A stretch of DNA of 64,000 nucleotides. Source: Lentisphaeria bacterium. GTDB lineage: Bacteria > Verrucomicrobiota > Lentisphaeria > Victivallales > UBA1829. The first letter of the stretch is position 1. Every line of letters begins with the position of its first letter. This document shows positions 51,458 to 59,966 of the stretch, piece after piece. Position numbers and translations under genes: made by a program. The stretch lies in assembly GCA_017615635.1 (NCBI GenBank), contig JAFZZR010000079.1, forward strand, positions 1 to 64,000, given 5' to 3'. Below the pieces are notes generated by a model that saw only the letters and a list, made by a program, of their open reading frames with translations, had not been told where the DNA came from and ran no database searches.

Positions 51458-53824
51458 TCAGAAACCAAGATCGGGCTGGATTCCCCAGTCTTCGTCCTCG
51501 TCCGGAGAGGTCCCTTCCGGTCCGGCGGCTTTCTTCTCCGGCTCCGGGGCCGGTTTCTTCGGTTCGGCGGGCGCGGTCTTCCGCGGTTTTTCCTGCTTTT
51601 CCGCCGTTTCAGGCGTTTCCGGCGCGGCCGGCGTTTCTCCGGTTTCGGGTGCGGCGGAAGGTTCCGGCTCCTTCTGATCGGGCGGAACGGTCAGGAGAGT
51701 CTGCTCGGAGTCGGCCGGACCGTCTTCGCCGTCCAGATAGCGCAGGAAGGTGATCTTCAGGAGTTTTCTGGGCGAAATGGGCGAGCCGCCGGCCTTCGGT
51801 GAACGAAGCGGGGCGTCGGCGAGACTGATCTGCTGAGTCTGGCGGCTTTTGATGGGGGTGTCGACCTTGATCTCGTAGACGGCATTGGGACGCGGCGTGA
51901 TAAGTTCGAGACGCGTACCCTCCGGACAGATGCGGTACTCCTTGTCCGTGATGAATTTATCGATTTTTGTCCGTTTGAACCAGGCCCGGCCTGTTTTCTT
52001 GTCGGAATAGACGACTCCGAAGACGGCAGTCTTGTCGTATTTCCGCAATTCGTACAGGCGGTCCACGTAAATTTTTTCCGGAATGCCGATGATCTTGTAG
52101 GTGCCGTCGCGCTCCACGCAGAGAAGATGATCGAACTCGTTGCAGACCACCGGTTCGTCGCATTTCACGCCGGTCCCGATGTAGCAGTTCTTTCTGGCCC
52201 AGCCGACGCGCACGTTGTTCAGCGCGGCCTGCCGTTTGTCGATCTTCTCGAATCCTTCCAGCCGGATAACGGTCTTCCTCGGGAAGAGACTTCCGTACTT
52301 GTCGATGAGGCCCTGCAGATATTTGATCGTATAGGCCTTGATCCGCTTGAGGTTGCGTTCCGCCGCAAGCAGAGTCTTGTTCAGGGCCTCGATCTGTTCC
52401 CTGTTCGCGTTGATTTCGAATGCGGCGATCCGGCGGATGGGGATTTCCACCAGATATTCGATTTCCGAATCCGGTATGATCCCTTCCGACAGCTGGGCCA
52501 GACGTTCGGCCGCGGCCTTTTCCATGGGCATGATCCGGGGCCCTGCATCGAGTGTCTCGTGCAGATGCCGGACGATGGGAAGCCACTCGTCCTTGAATTT
52601 CTCCAGGCCGCTGCGGACTTCCCGGAACATATCCTCCCGGGATTTGCATTTTTCGATCCGGCGGTAGATCCCTTCCTGAATGAAGATTTGAGCCAGCGTG
52701 CGTGCGAGAATCTTGTCCAGACACTTGCCCGCTTCGATCTGCAGCTCCCATTTCAGATACTGGACCAGTTTTTCCGTGTTCCGCCGCAGAATGGCGCTGA
52801 CGCTCATCTTTTCGGGGCGGTTGTCCCGGATCACCATGGAGGAGCAGGTGATGCTCTTCTGGCAGTCGGTGTAGGTGTAAAGCGCGCTCAGGCATTTTTC
52901 CGGGGAGTATCCCCGCTGCGGGATCAGCTGAATGTTTACGGTATCCGCTGAATAATCGTGAATGCCGGAAAGTTTGATCTTGTTCTTGTTGACCGCAGTC
53001 TCCACGGAGTCCATGAGCCGGGAGGTGTCGGTATCCGCCGGGATTTCCCGGATCACCAGATTACGGCCTTCGATCTCGATCTTCGCCCGGATCACCACCT
53101 TGCCGAGACCGTCTTCGTATGCGGTGACGTCCATCTCGCCGCCCTGGGGGAAGTCGGGATAAAGATGGAACTCTTCGCCGTTGAGGATGGCGATCTGGGC
53201 TTCCAGCAGCTCCTTGAAGTTGTGGGGAAGGATTTTTGTCCGGGTGCCCACGGCCACGCCGTCCGCTCCCATGAGCAGCAGGTTCGGCAGCTTCGAAGGC
53301 AGACAGACCGGCTCTTTGTTCCGTCCGTCGTAGGAGTCAACAAATTCCGTAATATCATCATTGAAAAGGACTTCCCTGGCGATAGACGCCAGACGGCACT
53401 CGATGTACCGGGGCGCTGCCGCGCCGGTCCCCAGGATCACGCTGCCGAAGGAGCCCTGCTTTTCGATGTAGAGATCCTTGTTGGCCAGATTCACCAGCGC
53501 ACCGCCGATGGACTGATCTCCGTGCGGATGGAATTTCATGGTGTCGCCGATGACTCCGGCGGCCTTGTGGAACATGCCGTTATCCAGCAGATGGAGAGTC
53601 CAGAGAATGCGCCGCTGCACGGGCTTGAGTCCGTCGTCCACGTCCGGAATGGCCCGGTCCTTGATCACGTAGGAGGCGTACTCGATGAAGTTCTGATCCA
53701 TCATGGCACGGAGTCTGGCGTTGGCTCCGGCCTGCAGGGAAGCGGAATCGGCGCCCGCGGCGTTTTCCTCTTCCTCTTCTTCGGACATCCGTCCGGTCCA
53801 GTCTTTGTCCTGTTCGTCGCTCAT
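51458..53824 (-). CDS. parC: DNA topoisomerase IV subunit A (type IIA, ParC/GyrA family)
   Basis: 788 aa from the ATG. The winged-helix and tower core is intact: DGLKPVQRRILW, KFHPHGDQSIGGALVNL, and catalytic Y140 in GAAAPRYIECRL. The C-terminal region is shorter than a full GyrA pinwheel and ends in a Pro/Ala/Glu/Lys-rich tail of about 90 residues, probably disordered; the N-terminus begins with an acidic EEEEEE run. It lies eight bases after parE, so it is coupled. A TTG overlapping the parE stop would add four residues. Decatenation of chromosomes with ParE is the expected role. Subunit naming as ParC rather than GyrA follows from the short C-terminus. Confidence 0.9.
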   Translation of the reverse strand: MSDEQDKDWTGRMSEEEEEENAAGADSASLQAGANARLRAMMDQNFIEYASYVIKDRAIPDVDDGLKPVQRRILWTLHLLDNGMFHKAAGVIGDTMKFHPHGDQSIGGALVNLANKDLYIEKQGSFGSVILGTGAAAPRYIECRLASIAREVLFNDDITEFVDSYDGRNKEPVCLPSKLPNLLLMGADGVAVGTRTKILPHNFKELLEAQIAILNGEEFHLYPDFPQGGEMDVTAYEDGLGKVVIRAKIEIEGRNLVIREIPADTDTSRLMDSVETAVNKNKIKLSGIHDYSADTVNIQLIPQRGYSPEKCLSALYTYTDCQKSITCSSMVIRDNRPEKMSVSAILRRNTEKLVQYLKWELQIEAGKCLDKILARTLAQIFIQEGIYRRIEKCKSREDMFREVRSGLEKFKDEWLPIVRHLHETLDAGPRIMPMEKAAAERLAQLSEGIIPDSEIEYLVEIPIRRIAAFEINANREQIEALNKTLLAAERNLKRIKAYTIKYLQGLIDKYGSLFPRKTVIRLEGFEKIDKRQAALNNVRVGWARKNCYIGTGVKCDEPVVCNEFDHLLCVERDGTYKIIGIPEKIYVDRLYELRKYDKTAVFGVVYSDKKTGRAWFKRTKIDKFITDKEYRICPEGTRLELITPRPNAVYEIKVDTPIKSRQTQQISLADAPLRSPKAGGSPISPRKLLKITFLRYLDGEDGPADSEQTLLTVPPDQKEPEPSAAPETGETPAAPETPETAEKQEKPRKTAPAEPKKPAPEPEKKAAGPEGTSPDEDEDWGIQPDLGF

Positions 53825-53832
53825 GTTTGTAT

Positions 53833-55665
53833 TCAAACCAGATTGTCCTGAATATGGGCCCAGCGCGATTCATCGTTCGTGCCCATGTAGAACCGGAGCA
53901 TTTCCGGGATGCCTTTCGTGTTTTCGATGGTAACTTTTTCGAGCCGTATATCCTTGCCGATAAACTGCTTGAATTCCTTCGGAGAAATTTCGCCGAGCCC
54001 TTTGAACCGTGTGATCTCCGCCGATTTTCCCAGCTCTTTCGCACGCTGGTCCCGCTCCTCCTCCGAGTAGCAGTAGAATGTCCGTTTCTTGTCGCGGACC
54101 CGGAACAGCGGCGTCTCGAAAATGAAGACGTGTCCGGACATGACCAGCGATTCGAAGTACTGCAGGAAGAAGGTCAGAAGAAGGTTTCGGATATGCAGCC
54201 CGTCCACATCCGCGTCCGTGGCGATGACGATCTTGGCATACCGCAGATTCTCCGTATCGTCTTCGATATTCAGCGTGCGCATGATGTAGTACAGTTCTTC
54301 GTTGGTGTAGACCGCATCCAGCTTTTTTCCCCAGGTGTTGAAGGGCTTGCCGCGCAGAGGAAACACGGCCTGATAGTCGGGATCCCGGCTTTCCACCAGA
54401 GAGGATCCGGCGGAGTCTCCCTCCGTCAGGAAGATCATGGTCTCGTCGGCGAATTTGGACTTGTCGCCCAGATGGTGCTTGCTGTCCTTCAGTTTGCTGT
54501 TCCGCAGACTGAGCCGTTTGGCCATGGGCTTGCTCTTGTTCTGGATCTGCTGGATCTCCTTGCGGACGTCCTGGTTCCGCTGGATCTTCTCCAGAAGCTG
54601 CTGTGCATCGTCCGGATGCTTCAGGAACCAGTCGATCATGGCGTTCTTGACGGCCGTTTCGATCCAGGACTTGATATCCGTATTGCACAGTTTGTTCTTC
54701 GTCTGGGATTCGAATTGCGGATTCTTGATCCGGACCGCAATGGCGCCGATGATGCCGTCCCGCAGATCCTTCGCATCGAAATTCTTGCCGAAGTGTTCGT
54801 TGACGGCCCGGGTCAGCGCTCCCTTGAAGGCGGAAAGATGCGTTCCGCCATCGGAAGTATACTGCCCGTTCACAAAGGAGTAGTATTTTTCGCCCGTGTC
54901 CGCCGTATGGCAGAGTGCGAACTCGAGCATGGTGTCCTTGAAGTGGATCACGGGGTAGAGGTTGGCATCATCCTCCAGTTTGTCGCTGATCAGATCCAGC
55001 AGTCCGTTTTTGGAGTAGTAGCGCTGATTGTTCAGGTAGAGGGAAAGGCCGCTGTTCAGCCAGGCGTAAAGCCAAAGCCGTTTCTCCACCTCCTCCGTAT
55101 GAATGACGAACTTCGGAAACAGTTCCCGGTCCGGCGTGAAGATCACCAGCGTTCCGTTCCGCTCGTCCGTTGCCCCGTCTTTTTCCGACGTGAGCACGCT
55201 CCGGTGGAACTCGGCCTCCTTGAATTTTCCGTCCCGGTAGGAGACCACCTTGAAGTATTCGGAGAGGGCGTTGACCGCCTTGGTTCCCACACCGTTCATT
55301 CCCACGGAGAATTGGAATGCGTCCGTATCGAATTTACCGCCCGTGTTGATCTTGGATACGCAGTCCACCACTTTGGCCAGCGGGATCCCCCGCCCGTAGT
55401 CCCGGATCGTGAACGTGCCGTCGTCGATTCGGATGTCGATCCGCCGTCCGGCGTGCATGATGAATTCGTCCACCGCGTTGTCCACGACTTCCTTGAACAT
55501 CACATAGATCCCGTCGTCGGAATGGGATCCGTCTCCCATGCGGCCGACATACATGCCCGGCCTTTCGCGGATATGCGTAAGCGGATCGAGTGTCCGTATC
55601 TGATCTTCCGTATATTGTGTCAGGTTTTCGGGAATTACCGAATCTTCAGCTGTTTCATCCGTCAT
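53833..55665 (-). CDS. parE: DNA topoisomerase IV subunit B (ParE/GyrB family)
   Basis: 610 aa, ParE-like length. GHKL ATPase motifs: EVVDNAVDEF, IRDYGRGIPL, and NGVGTKAVNALS. The Toprim domain has LTEGDSAGSSLVESRDPDYQ, and the acidic DADVDGLHIRNLLLTFF. It supplies ATP hydrolysis and gate opening to ParC, whose gene follows directly. The promoter is well formed, about 30 bases before the start. Confidence 0.93.
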   Translation of the reverse strand: MTDETAEDSVIPENLTQYTEDQIRTLDPLTHIRERPGMYVGRMGDGSHSDDGIYVMFKEVVDNAVDEFIMHAGRRIDIRIDDGTFTIRDYGRGIPLAKVVDCVSKINTGGKFDTDAFQFSVGMNGVGTKAVNALSEYFKVVSYRDGKFKEAEFHRSVLTSEKDGATDERNGTLVIFTPDRELFPKFVIHTEEVEKRLWLYAWLNSGLSLYLNNQRYYSKNGLLDLISDKLEDDANLYPVIHFKDTMLEFALCHTADTGEKYYSFVNGQYTSDGGTHLSAFKGALTRAVNEHFGKNFDAKDLRDGIIGAIAVRIKNPQFESQTKNKLCNTDIKSWIETAVKNAMIDWFLKHPDDAQQLLEKIQRNQDVRKEIQQIQNKSKPMAKRLSLRNSKLKDSKHHLGDKSKFADETMIFLTEGDSAGSSLVESRDPDYQAVFPLRGKPFNTWGKKLDAVYTNEELYYIMRTLNIEDDTENLRYAKIVIATDADVDGLHIRNLLLTFFLQYFESLVMSGHVFIFETPLFRVRDKKRTFYCYSEEERDQRAKELGKSAEITRFKGLGEISPKEFKQFIGKDIRLEKVTIENTKGIPEMLRFYMGTNDESRWAHIQDNLV

Positions 55666-55698
55666 AGTCTGCGCTCTTTCTGCTGGATCTCAGGGCGC

Positions 55699-55727
55699 AA
55701 TATACTCCGGTTTTCGTGGTCCGTCAA
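55699..55727 (-). promoter_or_regulatory. Promoter of the topoisomerase IV genes
   Basis: Minus-strand TTGACG, 17 bases, TATATT. Confidence 0.65.
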
Positions 55728-55751
55728 GTCCCCGGTTCCTATTTTTTTTAT

Positions 55752-56528
55752 TCATTTTTCACCGGCAAAGACGATCTTGACTCCTTTTGCGCGGATCTCT
55801 TTGTAAAACGAATGATTTCCCGAATCGAATACCGTTACGAGCACATGGATCTTTTCCCACGGCAGACAGCGGCAGAAGGATTTCCTGCCGAATTTCGTGT
55901 GATCCGCCAGAAGGATCCGGGTCGATGACTTCTCCAGCATCAGCGAGATCTGCTCGGAACATTCATCGCTGATATCCAGAAGTCCCTCTTCATCCACGCC
56001 GAACGCGGACGAAAATCCCACGTCGCACTGATACTTCTCCATGGAACGCCGGACGGCGGGCCCTTCCAGAAGTCCCGTCAGATAGTTGAGCTGTCCTCCG
56101 GTCAAAATCAGTTCGGGTCCGTTCCCCGTGGGAAACCGGTCCCGGAAGATCCGGCAGAGTTCCGGAAAATTCGTGATGATCCTGCTCGCATTCAGAAAAT
56201 GCGCCAGATGCCCGGTCGTCGATCCTCCGTAGACCATGACCGTCTGCCCCGGATGCACGAACTCCGCCGCCCGGAGCGCGATCATCCGCTTTTCTTCCGC
56301 ATTCCAGGTGGCCCGGATACGGAACGGGACCGACGGCGCAAGATGCTGCGTGTCCGGGATCCGGATCCCCCCGTGGACCCGGACGGCCAGCCCCGATCCC
56401 TCCATCTCCTGAAAATATCTGCGGATCGTGGCTTCGCTGGCGTGATACATCCGGCAGGCCTCCGCAGTGGAAATGGACCGGAGTCCCTGAAGATCCAATA
56501 TGATTTTCTGGATGCGCTCTTTCTTCAT
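55752..56528 (-). CDS. DeoR-family transcriptional regulator
   Basis: 258 aa. The N-terminal DeoR helix-turn-helix is clear (STAEACRMYHASEATIRRYF, then EMEGSGLAVRVHGG), and the rest is the phosphosugar-sensing DeoR C-terminal domain (MVYGGSTTGHLAHFL, GVDEEGLLDISDECSEQI, RILLADHTKFGRKSF). DeoR repressors usually answer to phosphorylated sugars or glycerol-3-phosphate; the divergent gene is a glycerol-3-phosphate dehydrogenase-like gene, which fits. ATG start with its own promoter in a 218-base intergenic space. Confidence 0.92.
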   Translation of the reverse strand: MKKERIQKIILDLQGLRSISTAEACRMYHASEATIRRYFQEMEGSGLAVRVHGGIRIPDTQHLAPSVPFRIRATWNAEEKRMIALRAAEFVHPGQTVMVYGGSTTGHLAHFLNASRIITNFPELCRIFRDRFPTGNGPELILTGGQLNYLTGLLEGPAVRRSMEKYQCDVGFSSAFGVDEEGLLDISDECSEQISLMLEKSSTRILLADHTKFGRKSFCRCLPWEKIHVLVTVFDSGNHSFYKEIRAKGVKIVFAGEK

Positions 56529-56556
56529 GATGGTGTCTCCCGTCCGTCATTTCCAT

Positions 56557-56585
56557 ACGATAGCATGAGAACCGCTCAAAATCAA
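56557..56585 (-). promoter_or_regulatory. Promoter of the DeoR gene
   Basis: Minus-strand TTGATT, 17 bases, TATCGT, about 25-30 bases before the start codon. Confidence 0.5.
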
Positions 56586-56659
56586 TGAAAGAATTGCCCG
56601 GTATCAATCAGAAATTCTGCATTTTTTACGAAAAATGATCGTTCAAGAGGATTTTCTGA

Positions 56660-56687
56660 TTGTTTTCCGGAATTTCCCGTGTATTCT
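56660..56687 (+). promoter_or_regulatory. Possible promoter of the glycerol-3-phosphate dehydrogenase-like gene
   Basis: TTGTTT, 16 bases, TATTCT; the spacer holds the palindrome TTCCGGAA and CTTCCCGGAAG follows the -10, possible DeoR half-sites. Confidence 0.4.
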
Positions 56688-56746
56688 TCCCGGAAGACTG
56701 CAAACACAGCCGTCCGTTCCACGGACAGGAAGGAGCAACGGAAAGT

Positions 56747-57829
56747 ATGAGCATCGTAACGATCATCGGTTCCGGAATGATGGGGGCTGCCATGGCGCGG
56801 CCGGCCTCGGACAACGGTCATCACGTCCGTCTTGCGGGTTCGCCGCTGGATAATTTCATTATTGACGCCCTGAAGGCGGGAAAGGATCATCCCACGCTGA
56901 AACGCAGCTTCGCCGGTGTGTCCGGTGAATTTTATTCCGCGGACGAACTGGAGCCGGCGCTGAAAGGTGCGGATGTGGTTGTGGCCGGGATCAGCAGCTT
57001 CGGCGTGGACTGGTTTGCGGATCATGTTCTGCCGCTGCTTGCACCCGGCACACTGGTGGTCTCCATTACCAAAGGGCTGAGGCTGGAGGCGGATGATTCT
57101 CTTCAGATCTTTCCCCGCTATTTCGCATCCCGGCGTCCGGACGTGGATTTCGCGGCGGTGGGCGGACCTTGTATCTGCTTCGAGCTGTTCGACCGCCGTC
57201 AGACCATGGTCTGCTACTGCGGAGAGAAGATGGAGGCGGTGAGGAAGGCCCGTTCGGTCTTCGCAACATCCTATTATCATATCATGTGTTCCGACGACGC
57301 GGTCGGCGTGGAATGTTCCGCAGCCCTGAAAAACGCCTACGCCATGGGCGTTTCCCTGGCCGTCGGTCTGGCCGAACGCGAAAAGGGCATTGCCGATGCC
57401 CGCGGCATCACCGAGAACTGCATCCCCGGCGCGCCGGATCTGAATCCCGTCTACAATCCCCAGGCCGCGCTGTTCGCGCAAAGCTGTCTGGAGATGCGCC
57501 GATTTGTGGATCTGATGGGCGGGAACGGCAATTTCGTGGCCGGTCTTCCCGGCGCCGGCGATCTGTATGTGACTGTCTTCGGCGGGCGGACCCGCCGTCT
57601 GGGCACTCTTCTGGGACGCGGTATGACGTATAGCCAGGTGCGGGAGGCCCTGAGCGGCGTTACCCTGGAGGCCGCGGCGATCATCACCCGTGCGGCGGAG
57701 TTCCTGCGCCGCGCTCAAAAAAGCGGAAAAGCCGATCCGAAACTTTTCCCGCTGATGATGCACATGGATTCCATCCTGAACGCGGAGTCCCCTGCGGCGC
57801 CGGACTGGGATGCCTTCGGCGGTTTCTGA
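56747..57829 (+). CDS. NAD(P)-dependent glycerol-3-phosphate dehydrogenase-like protein
   Basis: 360 aa from the ATG giving MSIVTIIGSG, with AGGAAGGAG upstream; the open frame extends 29 codons further, but over the promoter. Rossmann motif GSGMMGAAMA at the N-terminus, then VSITKGLRLE, ALKNAYAMGVSLAVGL and AGLPGAGDLYVTV as in GpsA. The family's substrate loop is altered (GGPCICFELF where GpsA has SGPSFAxE), so the substrate may differ from dihydroxyacetone phosphate. Divergent from the DeoR regulator and not in an operon with lipid genes, which also speaks for a special role. Confidence 0.8.
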   Translation: MSIVTIIGSGMMGAAMARPASDNGHHVRLAGSPLDNFIIDALKAGKDHPTLKRSFAGVSGEFYSADELEPALKGADVVVAGISSFGVDWFADHVLPLLAPGTLVVSITKGLRLEADDSLQIFPRYFASRRPDVDFAAVGGPCICFELFDRRQTMVCYCGEKMEAVRKARSVFATSYYHIMCSDDAVGVECSAALKNAYAMGVSLAVGLAEREKGIADARGITENCIPGAPDLNPVYNPQAALFAQSCLEMRRFVDLMGGNGNFVAGLPGAGDLYVTVFGGRTRRLGTLLGRGMTYSQVREALSGVTLEAAAIITRAAEFLRRAQKSGKADPKLFPLMMHMDSILNAESPAAPDWDAFGGF

Positions 57830-57850
57830 TTTTTCCGCAGCCGCTGTGAT

Positions 57851-59020
57851 TTACGGACGGCACACCCCGGAGATGCGTCCGGCAAAGATGGCGGCGCCCC
57901 GGGCCAGGGAGTGTTCGTAATCCAGACGGATGAAATGCAGGCTCAGACTGTTCCGGATGGAGGGGAAGACAAGGGTGTTGATCTTCTCCTCCAGCATGGT
58001 CTGGAATTCCGGTCCCAGCTCCAGCATGCGTCCGGTGAGGATCAGTTTGTCCACGGGACAGCTGTTCAGCAGATTGGCCGCCGCCGTCCCAAGATACGAG
58101 GCTGCGGAAGCGGTCTCACACCTCACGGCTCCATTTCCTTCCTGAAAGAGAATGCACAGCTGCTCGAACGTCAGATCGGGACGGCGGAGCCGTTTCCGGG
58201 TGTTCTGCAGAAGTGCGCGGAGCGAGGCCGCCGTCTCCAGACATCCTCTGCGTCCGCAGCTGCACAAAGGGCCGTCCGGAATGCTGATGGTGTGTCCCAG
58301 CTCGCCGCCGTGGTTGTTCCGGGCGAAAAGGAAACGTCCGTTTTCCGCCATGAGCGAGCCGATGCCGCTGCCCGAGGAAATGAGCATGACCAGTCCCGAA
58401 TTGAACTCCGGGAACATGCGGGTCAGAAAGGACATCTTCGCCACCAGATGATCGCAGATCAGTGCATCGGGACCCGCCGCACGATCGAGAAACGTCCGCA
58501 GATTCAGTCCGTTCAGCGCGGGCAGGGCGGCCGCGTTCTCCAGTACGAAATCCCGATCCGAATAGCTGCCGAAGGCGGCCACGGCGATCCCGGCCAGGCG
58601 CTTCCCGGCCGATTGCTTCAGCCGCCGGATTACCGACTCGATCTGGGACAGGAACTCTTCCCGGTCCGGCGCGTGACCGAAAACTACCTGATCCCGGTTC
58701 CTCACTTCGCCGCGCAGATCCGTAATGACTCCGGTGACGCGTTCGGCTTCCAGTGAGATCCCGATAACCGCCGGGCCCTCCGGATTCAGCCGGAGCGTCA
58801 CCCGCGGACGGCCGTGTTCCTGTTCGTTTTTCTCGCCCGGAATGACGATCCCGCGGTCGATGAGCGCCTTTACCGCCCGGGAGACCGTGGTGTTGTCGCA
58901 TCCCATCTTCCTGGCGAGCTCGATGCGGGACAGACCGTCCGACTGCAGCAGAATGTCCAGCACAGTCTGGAGATTCGTACTTTTGATATCATTCAGTTTC
59001 AGTATTTTCTCTTTCATCAT
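57851..59020 (-). CDS. ROK-family transcriptional repressor (NagC/XylR type)
   Basis: 389 aa. An N-terminal winged helix (GLSRIELARKMGCDNTTVSR) precedes a ROK domain with the zinc motif CSCGRRGCLE and the HGGELGH stretch. The ROK kinase catalytic Asp is not conserved in an obvious way, as in other repressors. The start is taken at the first of two adjacent ATGs; the open frame upstream (24 codons) crosses the promoter. No Shine-Dalgarno is seen and the -10 ends six bases before the ATG, so a leaderless mRNA is possible. It is divergent from the transketolase genes and probably controls them. Confidence 0.9.
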   Translation of the reverse strand: MMKEKILKLNDIKSTNLQTVLDILLQSDGLSRIELARKMGCDNTTVSRAVKALIDRGIVIPGEKNEQEHGRPRVTLRLNPEGPAVIGISLEAERVTGVITDLRGEVRNRDQVVFGHAPDREEFLSQIESVIRRLKQSAGKRLAGIAVAAFGSYSDRDFVLENAAALPALNGLNLRTFLDRAAGPDALICDHLVAKMSFLTRMFPEFNSGLVMLISSGSGIGSLMAENGRFLFARNNHGGELGHTISIPDGPLCSCGRRGCLETAASLRALLQNTRKRLRRPDLTFEQLCILFQEGNGAVRCETASAASYLGTAAANLLNSCPVDKLILTGRMLELGPEFQTMLEEKINTLVFPSIRNSLSLHFIRLDYEHSLARGAAIFAGRISGVCRP

Positions 59021-59026
59021 GCCAAT

Positions 59027-59055
59027 AATGTACCGCCCGGCCCGTAAAAAATCAA
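59027..59055 (-). promoter_or_regulatory. Promoter of the ROK repressor, possibly leaderless
   Basis: Minus-strand TTGATT, 17 bases, TACATT, with the start codon seven bases after the -10. A second, weaker pair (TTGTCA, 17, TTTATT) at 59055-59083 would give a leader of about 30 bases. Confidence 0.5.
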
Positions 59056-59076
59056 ATAAAAAAGAGAAAAAAAGGC

Positions 59077-59105
59077 TTGACAAGGGATGCATGACGATAT
59101 ATATT
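59077..59105 (+). promoter_or_regulatory. Promoter of the transketolase / SDR unit
   Basis: TTGACA, 17 bases, TATATT; near-perfect. Its -35 overlaps the weaker divergent promoter. Confidence 0.75.
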
Positions 59106-59141
59106 AGACAATAGAAAATAAATCACGAAGGAGGCTTTTTT

Positions 59142-59186
59142 ATGAATGAACAGTAACGGAAAGAGTGTCATGAACTGGCACGAAAA
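59142..59186 (+). other. Original 5' end of the transketolase gene, interrupted by in-frame UAA
   Basis: A perfect AAGGAGG and ATG start the frame, which reads MNEQ and then TAA at 59154-59156 before continuing in the same frame as RKECHELARKVRIH into the transketolase protein. The four codons before and ten after the stop fit the usual N-terminal helix of split transketolases (MNEQ-type starts). Confidence 0.75.
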
Positions 59187-59966
59187 GTGCGGATCCATTG
59201 TCTGAAAATGGTTCACAAAGGCAAGAGCGGACACATCGGAAGCATGCTTTCTATGGCCGATATACTGCCTGTTTTGTACACTCGGATATTAAATGTCGAT
59301 CCGAAAGAACCGAAGAAGGCGGACCGCGACCGGTTCATCCTGAGCAAGGGACACGGCGGCGCCGCGCTTCTGGCGACCCTGGCGGAACTCGGGTATTTCC
59401 CGCTGGAATGGCTGAACGAATATTACTGCGACAACGGCAAGCTCAGCGGCCACATCTCTCATCATATTCCCGGCGTGGAATTTTCCACCGGCTCCCTCGG
59501 GCACGGTCTTCCCGTGGCCTGCGGCATGGCCATGGCGGCGAAGCAGTCCGGAAAGAAGCACCGGATCTTCTGCATGTCCAGCGACGGCGATCTGAACGAA
59601 GGATCCAGCTGGGAGGCCATCATGCTGGCCGGACAGCATCACTGGGACAATCTGGTCATGCTGGTGGACTACAACCGGCTTCAGGCGCTGGGCAAATCCC
59701 GGGACATCATCGATCTGGAATCCTTGAAGGAAAAACTGGAGATCTTCGGCTGGGCGGTCCGCGAGGCCGACGGGCACGATCAGGCGGCCGTCTACGAGTC
59801 GCTCCGGGATCTTCCGCTCCGGGACAATCAGCCCTCGGCGGTGATCTTTCATACGGTGAAGGGCAAAGGCGTCTCCTTCATGGAGAACGAATACAAGTGG
59901 CATTACGGAGGTCTGACCGATGAACTTCTGGCGCAGGCCCTGAAGGAAGTGGAGGAAGCGAAATGA
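59187..59966 (+). CDS. Transketolase N-terminal (TPP-binding) subunit, intact part after an in-frame UAA
   Basis: 259 aa from an in-frame GTG; the gene's own ATG is at 59142, but codon 5 there is TAA. All core features are present: KMVHKGKSGHIGSMLS, HGLPVACGMAMAAK, and the TPP motif GDLNEGSSWEAIMLAG with the trailing VDYNRLQ. It is the first half of a split transketolase; the second half overlaps it by four bases. The GTG lacks a Shine-Dalgarno, so expression would need read-through of UAA, reinitiation, or a base-call correction. Pentose-phosphate chemistry downstream of sugar isomerases is expected. Confidence 0.85.
   Translation: MRIHCLKMVHKGKSGHIGSMLSMADILPVLYTRILNVDPKEPKKADRDRFILSKGHGGAALLATLAELGYFPLEWLNEYYCDNGKLSGHISHHIPGVEFSTGSLGHGLPVACGMAMAAKQSGKKHRIFCMSSDGDLNEGSSWEAIMLAGQHHWDNLVMLVDYNRLQALGKSRDIIDLESLKEKLEIFGWAVREADGHDQAAVYESLRDLPLRDNQPSAVIFHTVKGKGVSFMENEYKWHYGGLTDELLAQALKEVEEAK

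Noticed and set aside
48862-51753. 963-codon open frame opposite the kinase gene
   Set aside because: Antisense of the kinase; the kinase motifs are unmistakable.
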